A stretch of 64,000 nucleotides of DNA from CAVQNQ01 sp963714205. Its GTDB lineage: Bacteria; Acidobacteriota; Terriglobia; Bryobacterales; Bryobacteraceae. Location of the stretch: NCBI GenBank assembly GCA_963714205.1, contig CAVQNQ010000005.1:121312-185311 (forward strand). The letters run 5' to 3'. Positions 9,367 through 18,085 of the stretch are shown here, piece after piece (the first letter of the stretch is position 1; the number at the start of each line of letters is the position of its first letter). The translations under genes were made by a program, and so were the position numbers. The notes under the pieces were generated by a model. It saw only the letters and a program-made list of their open reading frames with translations, searched no databases and was not told where the DNA came from.

Positions 9367-10722
9367 ATGAGCTACTACAGCGAGCATCAATCTGACTTTC
9401 TCGAAGGCCTCAAGACCTTTCTCCGCATCCCGAGCATCAGCACGCTCTCCGAAAATAAGCCCGATATCCGCCGCGCGGCCGAGTTCGCGCGCGATGAATT
9501 GCGGGCGGCGGGCATGAGCGCCGCCGAGCTGATCGAAGGCGACGGCAATCCGCTGGTCTACGCCGAATGGCTCGGCGCGCCGTCGAAACCCACCATCCTG
9601 TTCTACGGCCACTACGACGTGCAGCCGCCCGATCCGCTGGATGAGTGGAAATCGCCCCCCTTCGAGCCGGAAGTGCGCGGCGACGACCTTTTTGCGCGCG
9701 GCGCCTGCGACGACAAGGGGCAGGTCTACATCCAGATCAAGGCTGTCGAAGGCCTGCTGAAGACCACCGGCAAGCTGCCCGTGAATGTGAAGTTCCTGCT
9801 CGAGGGCGAGGAGGAGACCGGCGGCGAGCACATCGAGGCTTATGTGAAGACGCGGCCGCCGCGCCTCCAGGCCGATGCGGCGGTGGTGTGCGACACCGAG
9901 ATGTTCGCCCCCGAGCTGCCCACCATCTGCGTGGGCCTGCGCGGCATGATCTATTACGAGTTGTTTGTGGAAGGCGCCAATCACGACCTGCATTCGGGCG
10001 TCTACGGCGGCGCCGCGCCCAACCCGTTCCAGGCCATTGCCGAGATCATCTGCGCTCTCAAGGACCGCGACGGGCACATTCATATCCCGGGATTCTACGA
10101 TCGCGTCGTGCCGCCCAGCCCCAAGGAGCGCGCGGCGTGGGCGCGCCTGCCGTTCGACGTCCAGGAATATACCGAGAAGGAAATGGGCGCCAAGGAACTG
10201 GTGGGCGAGCCCGGGATTCCGCTGCTGGAGCGCGTATGGGCGCGCCCCACGTTCGAAGTCCACGGCATTCGCGGAGGTTTCACGGGCGAGGGCGCTAAAA
10301 CCGTGATACCCGCCCGCGCGGTCGCCAAGATCAGCACGCGCCTGGTGGGGGACCAGCGCGTCGATGAGGCCATCGAGCAGACCAAAGCCGCGGTGAGGGC
10401 GGTTTGCCCCAGAGGCGTCACCGCCGAACTGAAGGTGCTGCACTCGGGTGCACCCTCGCTGACCAATCCCGATAATCCCTACATCCACGCGGCCGCCGAC
10501 GCCCTGAAGCAGGTCTTCGGCAAGGAGACCGTGTACATCCGCTCGGGCGGCTCGATTCCCATCGTGGGCGTATTCGATCAGTATCTGGGAATACCCAGCG
10601 TGATGATGGGCTTCGGTCTCCCCGACGACAACCTGCATGCCCCCAATGAGAAGTTCCACCTGCCGAACTTCTACCGCGGCATCGAGGCGGTCGCGCAGTA
10701 CCTGAAGATCCTCGGGCAGTGA
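9367..10722 (+). CDS. M20-family metallodipeptidase
   Basis: The 451-residue enzyme belongs to the M20 (ArgE/DapE/carnosinase-like) peptidases, cytosolic di-zinc hydrolases that cleave dipeptides or N-acyl amino acids. Visible metal-site motifs are GHYDVQPPDP (His82, Asp84), ARGACDDKGQ with the bridging Asp near 115, the catalytic GEEETG at about 147-152, a later Asp in VVCDTEMF, and a C-terminal His in DDNLHAPNE. The dimerisation domain sits between about 190 and 320. Length matches the dipeptidase subgroup. There is no signal peptide. AGGAG lies 5 nt before the ATG. Exact substrate cannot be told from sequence. Confidence 0.9.
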   Translation: MSYYSEHQSDFLEGLKTFLRIPSISTLSENKPDIRRAAEFARDELRAAGMSAAELIEGDGNPLVYAEWLGAPSKPTILFYGHYDVQPPDPLDEWKSPPFEPEVRGDDLFARGACDDKGQVYIQIKAVEGLLKTTGKLPVNVKFLLEGEEETGGEHIEAYVKTRPPRLQADAAVVCDTEMFAPELPTICVGLRGMIYYELFVEGANHDLHSGVYGGAAPNPFQAIAEIICALKDRDGHIHIPGFYDRVVPPSPKERAAWARLPFDVQEYTEKEMGAKELVGEPGIPLLERVWARPTFEVHGIRGGFTGEGAKTVIPARAVAKISTRLVGDQRVDEAIEQTKAAVRAVCPRGVTAELKVLHSGAPSLTNPDNPYIHAAADALKQVFGKETVYIRSGGSIPIVGVFDQYLGIPSVMMGFGLPDDNLHAPNEKFHLPNFYRGIEAVAQYLKILGQ

Positions 10723-10735
10723 GCGAGGCCGCCGG

Positions 10736-11035
10736 CTATCGCCGCCAATAGCCCCGTTCTCTTCGCCACCGGTGGCCTTCCTGGTGCCACCGCGGCGCAA
10801 CCCACATCGCGCCGGGATGCGGCGGGCGCATCCAGCGGCCGCCGACCCAAGCCCAGTTGCCGCCGGTCCAGTTCCAGTAGCCATCGGTCCAAACGTACCC
10901 TGGTCCGGGAGCTACGCCGGCCACGCCGTAGCGCGGCGGCGGCGGGCCGAAGCTCGCGTAATAGGCTCCGCCCGCGCAGCCGACCGAAATCGTGCTCGTC
11001 ACGAGAAATGCGGCGGCCAGTAATTTGCGTTTCAT
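10736..11035 (-). CDS. YXWGXW-repeat lipoprotein
   Basis: The 99-residue protein has a lipoprotein-type signal peptide (VTSTISVGC, lipobox cysteine near residue 20) and a mature part rich in Trp, Gly, Pro and Tyr. It carries the aromatic repeat TDGYWNWTGGNWAWVGGRW of the YXWGXW family. These are small envelope proteins of unknown function, frequent in Acidobacteriota and Proteobacteria. AGGAGG lies 4 nt before the start. It converges on the M20 gene with a gap of 13 nt. Confidence 0.8.
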   Translation of the reverse strand: MKRKLLAAAFLVTSTISVGCAGGAYYASFGPPPPRYGVAGVAPGPGYVWTDGYWNWTGGNWAWVGGRWMRPPHPGAMWVAPRWHQEGHRWRRERGYWRR

Positions 11036-11109
11036 GTCTACCTCCTGCTTCTACTGGTTGAAACGCTGCACGCCTGTTGCCCGTTGCGGTATCTGAAATC
11101 AAGTTAATA

Positions 11110-11772
11110 TTACGAGCCGTTCATGTGCGCGGCGCCCCGACGATCCAGTTCGCGGCGAATGATGCGCGACAGGCTCGCGGGGTTGAATGGCTTGGCCAGA
11201 AACGCGTGCCGATGCGACGGCAGATCTTCATCGCTGTAACCGGACATGAGGACCACGCGCAGCGCGGGGTTGCGCTCCAGCAGAATGCCGGCCAGTTGCG
11301 GGCCGCCGATTCCCGGCATGATTACGTCGGTCAGCAGAAGGTGGACTTTCCCGCCATGGCGCTCGAACAGGTCGATGGCCTCCGGCCCGCAATGCGCCTC
11401 CAGGACGCGGTAGCCCCAGCTCTCTAAAAGTATCCGCGTCATTTTCGCCGTGGCAGCCTGATCCTCCACCACGAGAATGGTCTCAAAAGCCCAAGGGGAA
11501 GCCGCCAGTTTGGCTACGATGGAGGCGATCTCCGCAAACACGGGACATGCCGGGTCAGCCTGAAACCATATCCGCCGGCTGTCCTGCCTTTGGCGGATCA
11601 GCCCGCTGCCAACCAGCATGTCGAGATGCGCGCGCAGGCTGCGACGCTGCAAGCCGGATCTTCCGGCCAATTCCGGAACCGACCACCAGCGCTCGGGCTC
11701 GGCGAACAGGGCCCGCAGGATCGACCGCCGGGGGCTCGGAAACAGCGCCTGCATGGCTTTCGAATCGCCCAT
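11110..11772 (-). CDS. Winged-helix/receiver fusion response regulator
   Basis: With ATG 11772 as start the protein has 220 residues. An N-terminal ArsR/MarR-like winged helix (about 8-75: SPRRSILRALF, LAGRSGLQRRSLRAHLDML, RQRQDSRRIWF) precedes a receiver domain (about 95-210). The receiver has the acidic pair in ILVVEDQAAT, the phospho-acceptor Asp in LLLTDVIMPG, Ser in VVLMSGYS and Lys in FLAKPF. The usual order in DNA-binding response regulators is receiver first, so this is a reversed fusion. No histidine kinase is adjacent. The upstream extension to 11844 lacks conserved character. It ends a likely two-gene unit with the small gene upstream. Confidence 0.75.
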   Translation of the reverse strand: MGDSKAMQALFPSPRRSILRALFAEPERWWSVPELAGRSGLQRRSLRAHLDMLVGSGLIRQRQDSRRIWFQADPACPVFAEIASIVAKLAASPWAFETILVVEDQAATAKMTRILLESWGYRVLEAHCGPEAIDLFERHGGKVHLLLTDVIMPGIGGPQLAGILLERNPALRVVLMSGYSDEDLPSHRHAFLAKPFNPASLSRIIRRELDRRGAAHMNGS

Positions 11773-11849
11773 TCCGGCATCGGGCCCGCACGTGCTTGAC
11801 CGCGTTAGACGCCGGGCGTATGCATACGTACGCTTCGAAGCCAAGCTGG

Positions 11850-12095
11850 TTAGGCGGTTTCGGCTTCTGCCATGACGCGCGCCGTATCGCGAATGGCGTC
11901 CTGCAACGAGGACAGCTTCCCGATTCCCGCTCCCGACGCCAGTTGCTCGTCCGTGGCGACATAGAACTTAACTTCTTCGCAGGGCAGGATATTGACGGTT
12001 CGGGACTCGTATTCGGCAATGAACCGCTCGAGCAGATCGAGGGTGGCGCGAACTTGGGCGAGGCCGTGCTTGATTTCCTGGAGATCGTGGGTCAT
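11850..12095 (-). CDS. Small helical protein of unknown function
   Basis: The 81-residue protein begins MTHDLQEIKHGLAQVRATLD and is mostly amphipathic helix, with a short central segment (VNILPCEEVKFYVATDEQL) containing one Cys. It lies directly upstream of the winged-helix/receiver gene on the same strand and could be co-transcribed with it. I recognise no family. Good codon character and lack of a competing gene support it, but the ribosome site is weak. Confidence 0.5.
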   Translation of the reverse strand: MTHDLQEIKHGLAQVRATLDLLERFIAEYESRTVNILPCEEVKFYVATDEQLASGAGIGKLSSLQDAIRDTARVMAEAETA

Positions 12096-12233
12096 GGGGT
12101 TACCTGTGGTGTTGATTTATACAGCATTATCGCGCACTAGGTGCGATTTCGCAAGTTTTGGCGCAGCCGGCGGCCGGGCTTCCCCTCGTTCCTCAAACAA
12201 GGTAGAATAGGATCTTGAGTGGCGAACCCTGAG

Positions 12234-12256
12234 AGTGGGCGAAAGCCCACTTTTTT
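12234..12256 (+). terminator. Terminator-like hairpin in the rimP leader (probable attenuator)
   Basis: AGTGGGC at 12234-12240 pairs perfectly with GCCCACT at 12245-12251 across a GAAA tetraloop, and a run of six T follows at 12251-12256. It sits 25 nt before the rimP start. Hairpins of this kind in the rimP-nusA leader are known as attenuators of NusA/transcription-coupled control. A terminator with no gene upstream on this strand makes attenuation the simplest reading. Confidence 0.7.
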
Positions 12257-12280
12257 GTTGGGTTTTGCACGTTCGGAACG

Positions 12281-12745
12281 ATGCGGGAAGAAGTGGCGTC
12301 CAAAGTCGAAGAGATTGCACGGCGCGTGGCGCAGTCAGAGGGCATGGATGTAGTCGAAGTGGAGGTCAAGGGCGGCGGCAGCAGCCGCTTCGTCCGCATT
12401 TCGATCGATAAGCCCGAGGGCGTCACGCACGGCGATTGCGAGTTGGTCTCGCAACAGGTGGGAACCATTCTGGATGTCGAGGAAGTTGTCCCAGGAGGAC
12501 GCTATACGCTGGAAGTGAGTTCTCCGGGCGTGGAACGGAAGCTGTTGAAGCCTCAGGATTATCTACGGTTCAAGGGGAAAAAGGCCAGGATCACGTTGCG
12601 GGAAGCCATCGAAGGTCGGCGCAACTGGGACGGCACGCTGGCCGGTTACGACGGCGGCCAGGTGGCATTGGAGACGGCCGAGGGAACCATTAGGCGATTC
12701 CCCCTCGAGCAGGTGGCTAAAGCGCATTTGAAATTCGAGTGGTAG
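12281..12745 (+). CDS. rimP: Ribosome maturation factor RimP
   Basis: The 154-residue protein shows the RimP two-domain layout: an N-terminal alpha/beta domain (GMDVVEVEVKGGG, RISIDKPEGVTHGDCE, VSQQVGTILDVEE) and a C-terminal SH3-like barrel (LEVSSPGVERKL, FKGKKARITL, FPLEQVAKAHL). RimP helps assemble the 30S subunit before RbfA and others act. It is the first gene of rimP-nusA-infB-ylxP-rbfA, the standard bacterial order, and is preceded by the hairpin at 12234. Confidence 0.95.
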   Translation: MREEVASKVEEIARRVAQSEGMDVVEVEVKGGGSSRFVRISIDKPEGVTHGDCELVSQQVGTILDVEEVVPGGRYTLEVSSPGVERKLLKPQDYLRFKGKKARITLREAIEGRRNWDGTLAGYDGGQVALETAEGTIRRFPLEQVAKAHLKFEW

Positions 12746-12800
12746 ACCCGCCGGGAGAATCGCAATCCAGGAAATTTGAATTGCAGCGAATGAGGGCACA

Positions 12801-14348
12801 TTGGAAACGATCTTTCAGTCCATCGAGATTCTGAGCAAGGAAAAGGGTATCGATCCGCAAATCGTCCTGGACGCGGTGAAGGACGCCATGCTGATCGCCG
12901 CCCGGAAGCATTACCGGACAAACGAAGACTACTTTGCGGACATGGATCCGAAGACCGGGGCCATACAGCTCTACGCCGTCAAGAAAGTCGCCGAGACGGT
13001 GACCGATCCGGTGCACGAGATGACTCTCAGCGAAGCCCGCCGCATCAACCCCGAGGCGGAAATCGGCGTGGAAGTGCGCATTCCCAAGAACACGGAAGCC
13101 TTGGGGCGCATCTCCGCCCAGACCGCCAAACAGGTGATCTTCCAGAAGGTCCGCGAGGCCGAGCGGGAGACCGTTTTCAACGAGTATTCGGGGCGTGCGG
13201 GCGAACTGGTGAACTGCACCATCAAGCGCGTGGAAGGCCCCGACTACGTCCTGGATCTGGGAAAAACCGAGGCTAAGCTGCCCAAGAAGGAGCAGTCCCG
13301 CCTGGAGAGCTACAGCGTCGGCGATCGCGTCCGCTGCGTGATTCGCCTGGTGGACAAGTCTTCCAAGGGTCCGGGCGTGCTGGTATCGCGAGCCGCCCCG
13401 GAGCTGGTCATGCGCCTCTTCGAGCAGGAGGTTCCGGAAATCTACGATGGCACCGTGGCCATCAAGGGCTGCGCGCGCGAAGCCGGCGAACGCACCAAGA
13501 TCGCGGTGCAGAGCCGCGACCGCGACGTGGACAGCGTGGGCGCGTGCGTGGGAATGAAGGGCATGCGCGTGCAGTCGATCATCCGCGAGCTGCGCGGGGA
13601 GAAGATCGACATCATCGAATATTCGGACGATCCGGTGGTCTTCGCCACCCACGCCCTGAGCCCCGCCAAGGTGAGCCGCATCTCGATCGTCGATCCGGTC
13701 GAAAAGCACATGGAAGTGATCGTCGACGATTCGCAGCTTTCGCTGGCCATCGGCAAAAAGGGACAGAACGTGCGGTTGGCCGCCAAGCTGCTAGGCTGGA
13801 AGATCGATATCAAGAGCGAGGAAGAGAAGCGTCAGGAAGTGGAATCGCAGATGGCGGCGCTGGTGGCGCCGGGCGCGCCGGTATCGGTGCTGATCGAATT
13901 CGGACTGCCGGAAGGCGTGGTCGAGAAGCTGCTGGAATCGGGCGTGGGAACCATCGAGAAGCTGGGGGGCATGACGCCCGAGCAGATCGTCGAGATCCCC
14001 GGCATCGGTTCGGTGGAGACCATCCAGGCGGCCGTCAACGGCTACTACAGCCAGTTCGAGGATGCCGAGGCCGGTCCCGAGGAAGGCGTCTCAGAGCCTG
14101 TGGCCGCCGCGGCCGGGCCGGAACCGCCCCCCGGCGAGACACCCGAGGGGCAGGCCTCCGCGGAAGCGTCCGGCGGCGAGCCGCTCGAGCCGCCTGCTCG
14201 CGAAACCGAGGAAATTACGGAGCAGTTTGATAGGATAGAAGTCGCGGGTTCCCCCACCGACAATCCGATTGAAGGCACGGGCTCGACGGTCGCTCCCGAT
14301 GTGGGCGCTTCCGAAGGCGGTGGCACTTCGAGCGAGGGCGGCCGTTAG
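12801..14348 (+). CDS. nusA: Transcription termination/antitermination factor NusA
   Basis: The 515-residue NusA has the N-terminal RNA-polymerase-binding domain (to about 130), an S1 domain (about 131-200), tandem KH domains (VGMKGMRVQSI and LAIGKKGQNVRLA) to about 350, and then one helix-hairpin-helix module (MTPEQIVEIPGIGSVETI). An acidic, low-complexity tail of about 90 residues ends the protein. It binds RNA polymerase and controls pausing, termination and antitermination. The start is TTG 12801 with GAGGG a few nt upstream; no better ATG exists in that frame. The acidic tail is longer than in many homologues. Confidence 0.95.
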   Translation: METIFQSIEILSKEKGIDPQIVLDAVKDAMLIAARKHYRTNEDYFADMDPKTGAIQLYAVKKVAETVTDPVHEMTLSEARRINPEAEIGVEVRIPKNTEALGRISAQTAKQVIFQKVREAERETVFNEYSGRAGELVNCTIKRVEGPDYVLDLGKTEAKLPKKEQSRLESYSVGDRVRCVIRLVDKSSKGPGVLVSRAAPELVMRLFEQEVPEIYDGTVAIKGCAREAGERTKIAVQSRDRDVDSVGACVGMKGMRVQSIIRELRGEKIDIIEYSDDPVVFATHALSPAKVSRISIVDPVEKHMEVIVDDSQLSLAIGKKGQNVRLAAKLLGWKIDIKSEEEKRQEVESQMAALVAPGAPVSVLIEFGLPEGVVEKLLESGVGTIEKLGGMTPEQIVEIPGIGSVETIQAAVNGYYSQFEDAEAGPEEGVSEPVAAAAGPEPPPGETPEGQASAEASGGEPLEPPARETEEITEQFDRIEVAGSPTDNPIEGTGSTVAPDVGASEGGGTSSEGGR

Positions 14349-14384
14349 GAGCGTCTCCGCAAGTGGAAGTAGATTGCTTTGTCT

Positions 14385-17300
14385 ATGAAGAAGATTCGGA
14401 TCAATGAGCTGGCGCGGGAGCTGGAGGTCAAGGCGCACGAAATCCTGGACCGGCTCCCCGAACTGGGCGTCACCGAGAAGAAGACGCATTCCAGCTCCAT
14501 CGATGAAGACGTAGCCATCCGGCTGCGCCGGCTGTACGGTATAGAGACTCCCGAGAGCACCGAAGCCGATCGGGAGGCCGCCGGGGAAGAGGCGCATGAT
14601 CTTTCGGCGGCGGTCCAGGGCCGTCCGGCCATCGAAACCGATGGCGCGGGCCGCGTCGAGGCCGCACCGTCCCCGGTTGTGGCGGAGCAAGAGCCGGCCG
14701 CCACGGAAGCGCTCGCGCTCGAGAAGCAGCCGGTTGAGGAACCCCACGTTTTGCCCACCGCTACGCCCATTCGTCCGCCCCTGGCTGGCCGCCCGATTCA
14801 TCCCCCGGTACTGCGGCCGGGCTCCGGCACTCCGGCCGCAGCGCCGCCCGCCGCAACGCCGGCCGCGCCGCCTCCCGTGGCACAGCTTCCCGCTCCAGCT
14901 CCCCCCGCGCCGCACGCGGTAGCGCCGGCCGTGGTGATCACGCCGGGCCGTCCGGCCGCCCCCAGCGCCAAGCCGCTGCCGGGAGCCGGAGCCGGCCCTA
15001 AACCGGGGCAAATCCTTTCCGGTCCGCGCCAGCCCTTTCCGGCGGGCGGCCCGGCAATGCCCACGGAAACCGCGCGTGCCGGGTTGCCGGGGATGCCGGC
15101 CGCGCCCCAACGTCCGGCGGCTCCGATGCGGCGTTCCGAGCCGCCTCGCGAGTCCGGCCGCGGACCCGCTCCCGCCGCTCCGGTCTCCGGACCGCAGGCG
15201 CGTCCTCTGGCCGGGCAGCCCGCCGCGCGCCCGGTCGTACCGCCGCGTCCCGATCTGGCAGCCAAGCTCAGCGCGCCCAAGTCCGTGATGCCCGCGGCGC
15301 CGGTGCCCGCCCGGCCTGGAATTCCTAAGCCCGCCGCCGCTCCGGTTCCGGGCCAGCCGATTTATCGCGGGCCGATTCGCCCCGGCCAGCCCATGGTGGC
15401 CAAGACGGGCGTGCGGCCCGGCGCGCCCGTCGGGCGTCCCGGAGGTCCGCGTCCCCAGCATCCGACCTCGCGCGGCCGCATCGAGCCGGGCATGGCCCCT
15501 CCCCCCGGTCCCGAGGGCGCGCCCCAGCGCGGAAGACCCGGCGACAAGCGTCCCGCGCGGCCGCAGCCGCGCGAGCGCGTCGAGCAGGAGAAGATCCTGC
15601 GTCCCACGCGCCGCCAGGTGGAAGCCGGTCCGCCGCCCATCAATCGCGAAATCACCATTTCGGAAGGCATCACCGTCAAGGAGCTTTCCGAGAAGCTGGA
15701 TGTGAAAGCCAACCTGGTGATCAAGAAGCTGCTCGATCGCGGCATCTTTGCCATGATCAACCAGACCCTGGATTCCAAGCTGGCCACCGAAGTGGCCCGC
15801 GAATTCGGCGCGTCCACCGCCACCGTGACCTACGAAGTCGAGGCCATGCAGGCGGTCGAGGAGGCCGAGGACGTGAAGGACCTCCAGAAGCGCGCTCCCG
15901 TGGTCACCATCATGGGCCACGTGGATCACGGCAAGACCTCCCTGCTCGATGGCATCCGCGAAGCCAACGTGGCCGCGCGCGAGGCTGGCGGCATCACCCA
16001 GCACATTGGCGCTTACGAAGTGCATCTCAACGGCCGTAAGATCGTGTTCATCGACACGCCGGGTCATGAAGCCTTCACGCGCATGCGCGCCCGCGGCGCC
16101 CGCGTCACCGATATCGTGGTCCTGGTGGTGGCGGCGGACGACGGCGTCATGCCCCAGACCCTGGAAGCCATCGACCATGCCCGCGCCGCCGGCGTGCCCA
16201 TCGTGGTGGCGATCAACAAGATCGACCGGGCCGACGCCCAGCCCGAGCGCGTCAAGCAGCAGCTCGCCGACCGCGGCCTGCTGGCTGAAGATTGGGGCGG
16301 CGATACGGTCATGGTGCCGGTGTCGGCCAAGACGCACCAGAACCTGGACCTGCTGCTCGAAATGATCCTGCTGGTGGCCGACATGCAGGATCTCAAGGCC
16401 AATCCCTCGCGCCCCGCCACCGGGACGGTCATCGAAGCCCAGCTCGATCGCGGGCGCGGCCCCGTGGCCACCGTGCTGGTGCGCAACGGCACCTTGCAGG
16501 TGGGCGATTTCTTCATCTGCGGCGCGCTGCTCGGCAAGGTGCGCGCCATGCAGAACGACCGCGGCACGCAGGTGCGCAAAGCCGGCCCCGCGACGCCCGT
16601 GGAGGTTCTCGGACTGGAGACGGTTCCCGAAGCGGGCGACGATTTCCAGGTGGTGACCGATACCGCCAAGGCCAAGCAGATCGTGACCTTCCGCGAACAG
16701 AAGGCGCGCGACGCGGCCCTGGCTAAATCGAGCCGCCTGACTCTCGAACAGTTGCACCAGCAGATGGAAGCCGGCGAGGTCAAGGAATTGCCGCTGGTCA
16801 TCAAGAGCGACGTGGGCGGCTCGGCCGAAGTGCTGACCGAAACCCTCCAGAAGCTCTCCAACGACAAGGTGCGCGTGCGCGTGATTCACTCGGGCGTGGG
16901 CGCCATCAACGAAAGCGACGTGCTGCTGGCCTCCACCGCCAACGCCATCATCATCGGGTTCAACGTGCGGCCGGAGCGCAAGGCCGAGGCCCTGGCCGAG
17001 CAGGAGAAGGTGGAAATCCGCCTGCACACCATCATTTACAACCTGACCGACGAGATGAAGCGCGCCATGACCGGGCTCCTCGAGCCGGTATTCCGGGAGG
17101 TCTACAAGGGCCGCGCGGAGGTGCGCGAGACCTTCCGCATCTCCAAAGTGGGCAACGTGGCCGGCTGCGTGGTGCAGGACGGCGCCATTACCAGCCGCTC
17201 CGATGCGCGCCTGCTGCGCGACAACGTGGTGGTGTACACAGGCAAAATCGGCTCCCTGCGCCGTTTCAAGGACGACGTGAGCGAGGTCAAGAGCGGGATG

Positions 17301-17399
17301 GAGTGCGGCATTACGCTCGATAACTTCGGCGACATCAAGCAGGGGGACATCATTGAGGCCTTCGCCGCCGAGCGGGTGGCCAGCGAGGTCTTCGCCTGA
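14385..17399 (+). CDS. infB: Translation initiation factor IF-2
   Basis: The protein of about 1004 residues places fMet-tRNA on the ribosome with GTP. It has an N-terminal IF2N module (KIRINELARELEVKAHEIL), a very long Pro/Ala-rich linker (about 60-400), a second IF2N-like module (ITVKELSEKLDVKANLVIKK), the GTPase domain from about residue 505 (GHVDHGKT, DTPGHEAF, NKID) and the C-terminal domains. Length exceeds the E. coli protein mainly because of the linker. ATG 14385 is the likely start; an in-frame TTG at 14379 is possible and closer to a GGAAG. Confidence 0.95.
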   Translation: MKKIRINELARELEVKAHEILDRLPELGVTEKKTHSSSIDEDVAIRLRRLYGIETPESTEADREAAGEEAHDLSAAVQGRPAIETDGAGRVEAAPSPVVAEQEPAATEALALEKQPVEEPHVLPTATPIRPPLAGRPIHPPVLRPGSGTPAAAPPAATPAAPPPVAQLPAPAPPAPHAVAPAVVITPGRPAAPSAKPLPGAGAGPKPGQILSGPRQPFPAGGPAMPTETARAGLPGMPAAPQRPAAPMRRSEPPRESGRGPAPAAPVSGPQARPLAGQPAARPVVPPRPDLAAKLSAPKSVMPAAPVPARPGIPKPAAAPVPGQPIYRGPIRPGQPMVAKTGVRPGAPVGRPGGPRPQHPTSRGRIEPGMAPPPGPEGAPQRGRPGDKRPARPQPRERVEQEKILRPTRRQVEAGPPPINREITISEGITVKELSEKLDVKANLVIKKLLDRGIFAMINQTLDSKLATEVAREFGASTATVTYEVEAMQAVEEAEDVKDLQKRAPVVTIMGHVDHGKTSLLDGIREANVAAREAGGITQHIGAYEVHLNGRKIVFIDTPGHEAFTRMRARGARVTDIVVLVVAADDGVMPQTLEAIDHARAAGVPIVVAINKIDRADAQPERVKQQLADRGLLAEDWGGDTVMVPVSAKTHQNLDLLLEMILLVADMQDLKANPSRPATGTVIEAQLDRGRGPVATVLVRNGTLQVGDFFICGALLGKVRAMQNDRGTQVRKAGPATPVEVLGLETVPEAGDDFQVVTDTAKAKQIVTFREQKARDAALAKSSRLTLEQLHQQMEAGEVKELPLVIKSDVGGSAEVLTETLQKLSNDKVRVRVIHSGVGAINESDVLLASTANAIIIGFNVRPERKAEALAEQEKVEIRLHTIIYNLTDEMKRAMTGLLEPVFREVYKGRAEVRETFRISKVGNVAGCVVQDGAITSRSDARLLRDNVVVYTGKIGSLRRFKDDVSEVKSGMECGITLDNFGDIKQGDIIEAFAAERVASEVFA

Positions 17400-17403
17400 C
17401 GAC

Positions 17404-17691
17404 ATGGCCACCATCGGCGTGCTCACGTTGGAGCTGAGGCTGGAGAGTTCGCACTCCCTCAAGGACAAGCGGCACGTGGTAAAGAGTCTGGAGGACCGGC
17501 TGCGGAACAAGTTTAACGTGGCGGTGGCCGAGATCGATTGCCAGGAGCTGTGGCAACGCGCCACGCTGGCGGCGGTGACGGTCTCTTTCGACCATGCGCA
17601 CGCCGAGAAGGTGCTTCGCTCGGTGGAGGACGAGGCGGCGGATTTGCTGGGCGGGGAGCTGGCGGACGCCACGCTCGAGTGGCTGAGTTGA
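17404..17691 (+). CDS. ylxP: DUF503 family protein (YlxP-like)
   Basis: The 95-residue protein (MATIGVLTLELRLESSHSLK, then KDKRHVVKSLEDRLRNKFNV) matches the DUF503 fold, a small ferredoxin-like protein found beside rbfA in many bacteria. B. subtilis YlxP is a nonessential factor of this operon and has been linked to ribosome maturation; the molecular role is unclear. It starts 4 nt after the infB stop. An upstream in-frame start inside infB is ignored because homology begins at MATIGV. Confidence 0.85.
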   Translation: MATIGVLTLELRLESSHSLKDKRHVVKSLEDRLRNKFNVAVAEIDCQELWQRATLAAVTVSFDHAHAEKVLRSVEDEAADLLGGELADATLEWLS

Positions 17692-17722
17692 CCGGGCGAG
17701 CCCGGGGGCCGGGCCGAAGATT

Positions 17723-18085
17723 ATGGACGAACGGCGCACATTGCGGGTCTCCGAGGCGCTCCGCGAGGAATTGTGCGAGATCATCGGCTTCGAAACCGAG
17801 GATCCGCGCCTGCTGGCCGTCGAGGTCACGGAGGCGCACGTGAGCTCCGACGGCCGCCATGCCACCGTGAAAGTCGCCGTGCGCGGGCCGGAGAGCGAGC
17901 GGAGGGCATCGCTCGCCGCTCTGGAGCACGCCCGGCATTATTTGCGTCATGAGCTGGCCGGCCGGCTGGGCCTCCGGCATGTTCCGGAGCTGCACTTCCA
18001 GGCAGACCGGAACGACGGCGTCGAAGGGCGTATCGAATTCCTTTTGAGACGGGCGAAAAAATCTCGTGGCCGCGACCAAAATTAG
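17723..18085 (+). CDS. rbfA: 30S ribosome-binding factor RbfA
   Basis: The 120-residue protein has RbfA features: RVSEALREELCEII at the start, DPRLLAVEVTEAHVSSDG, a central KH-like core and the conserved RHVPELHFQAD segment. RbfA binds 16S rRNA helix 1 during late 30S maturation. It closes the rimP operon in the usual order. The last 20 nt overlap the start of the apbE homologue. Confidence 0.95.
   Translation: MDERRTLRVSEALREELCEIIGFETEDPRLLAVEVTEAHVSSDGRHATVKVAVRGPESERRASLAALEHARHYLRHELAGRLGLRHVPELHFQADRNDGVEGRIEFLLRRAKKSRGRDQN

Noticed and set aside
14091..17672. Minus-strand open frame of 1193 codons
   Set aside because: Shadow of nusA and infB; low-complexity His/Gly/Arg composition without domains.
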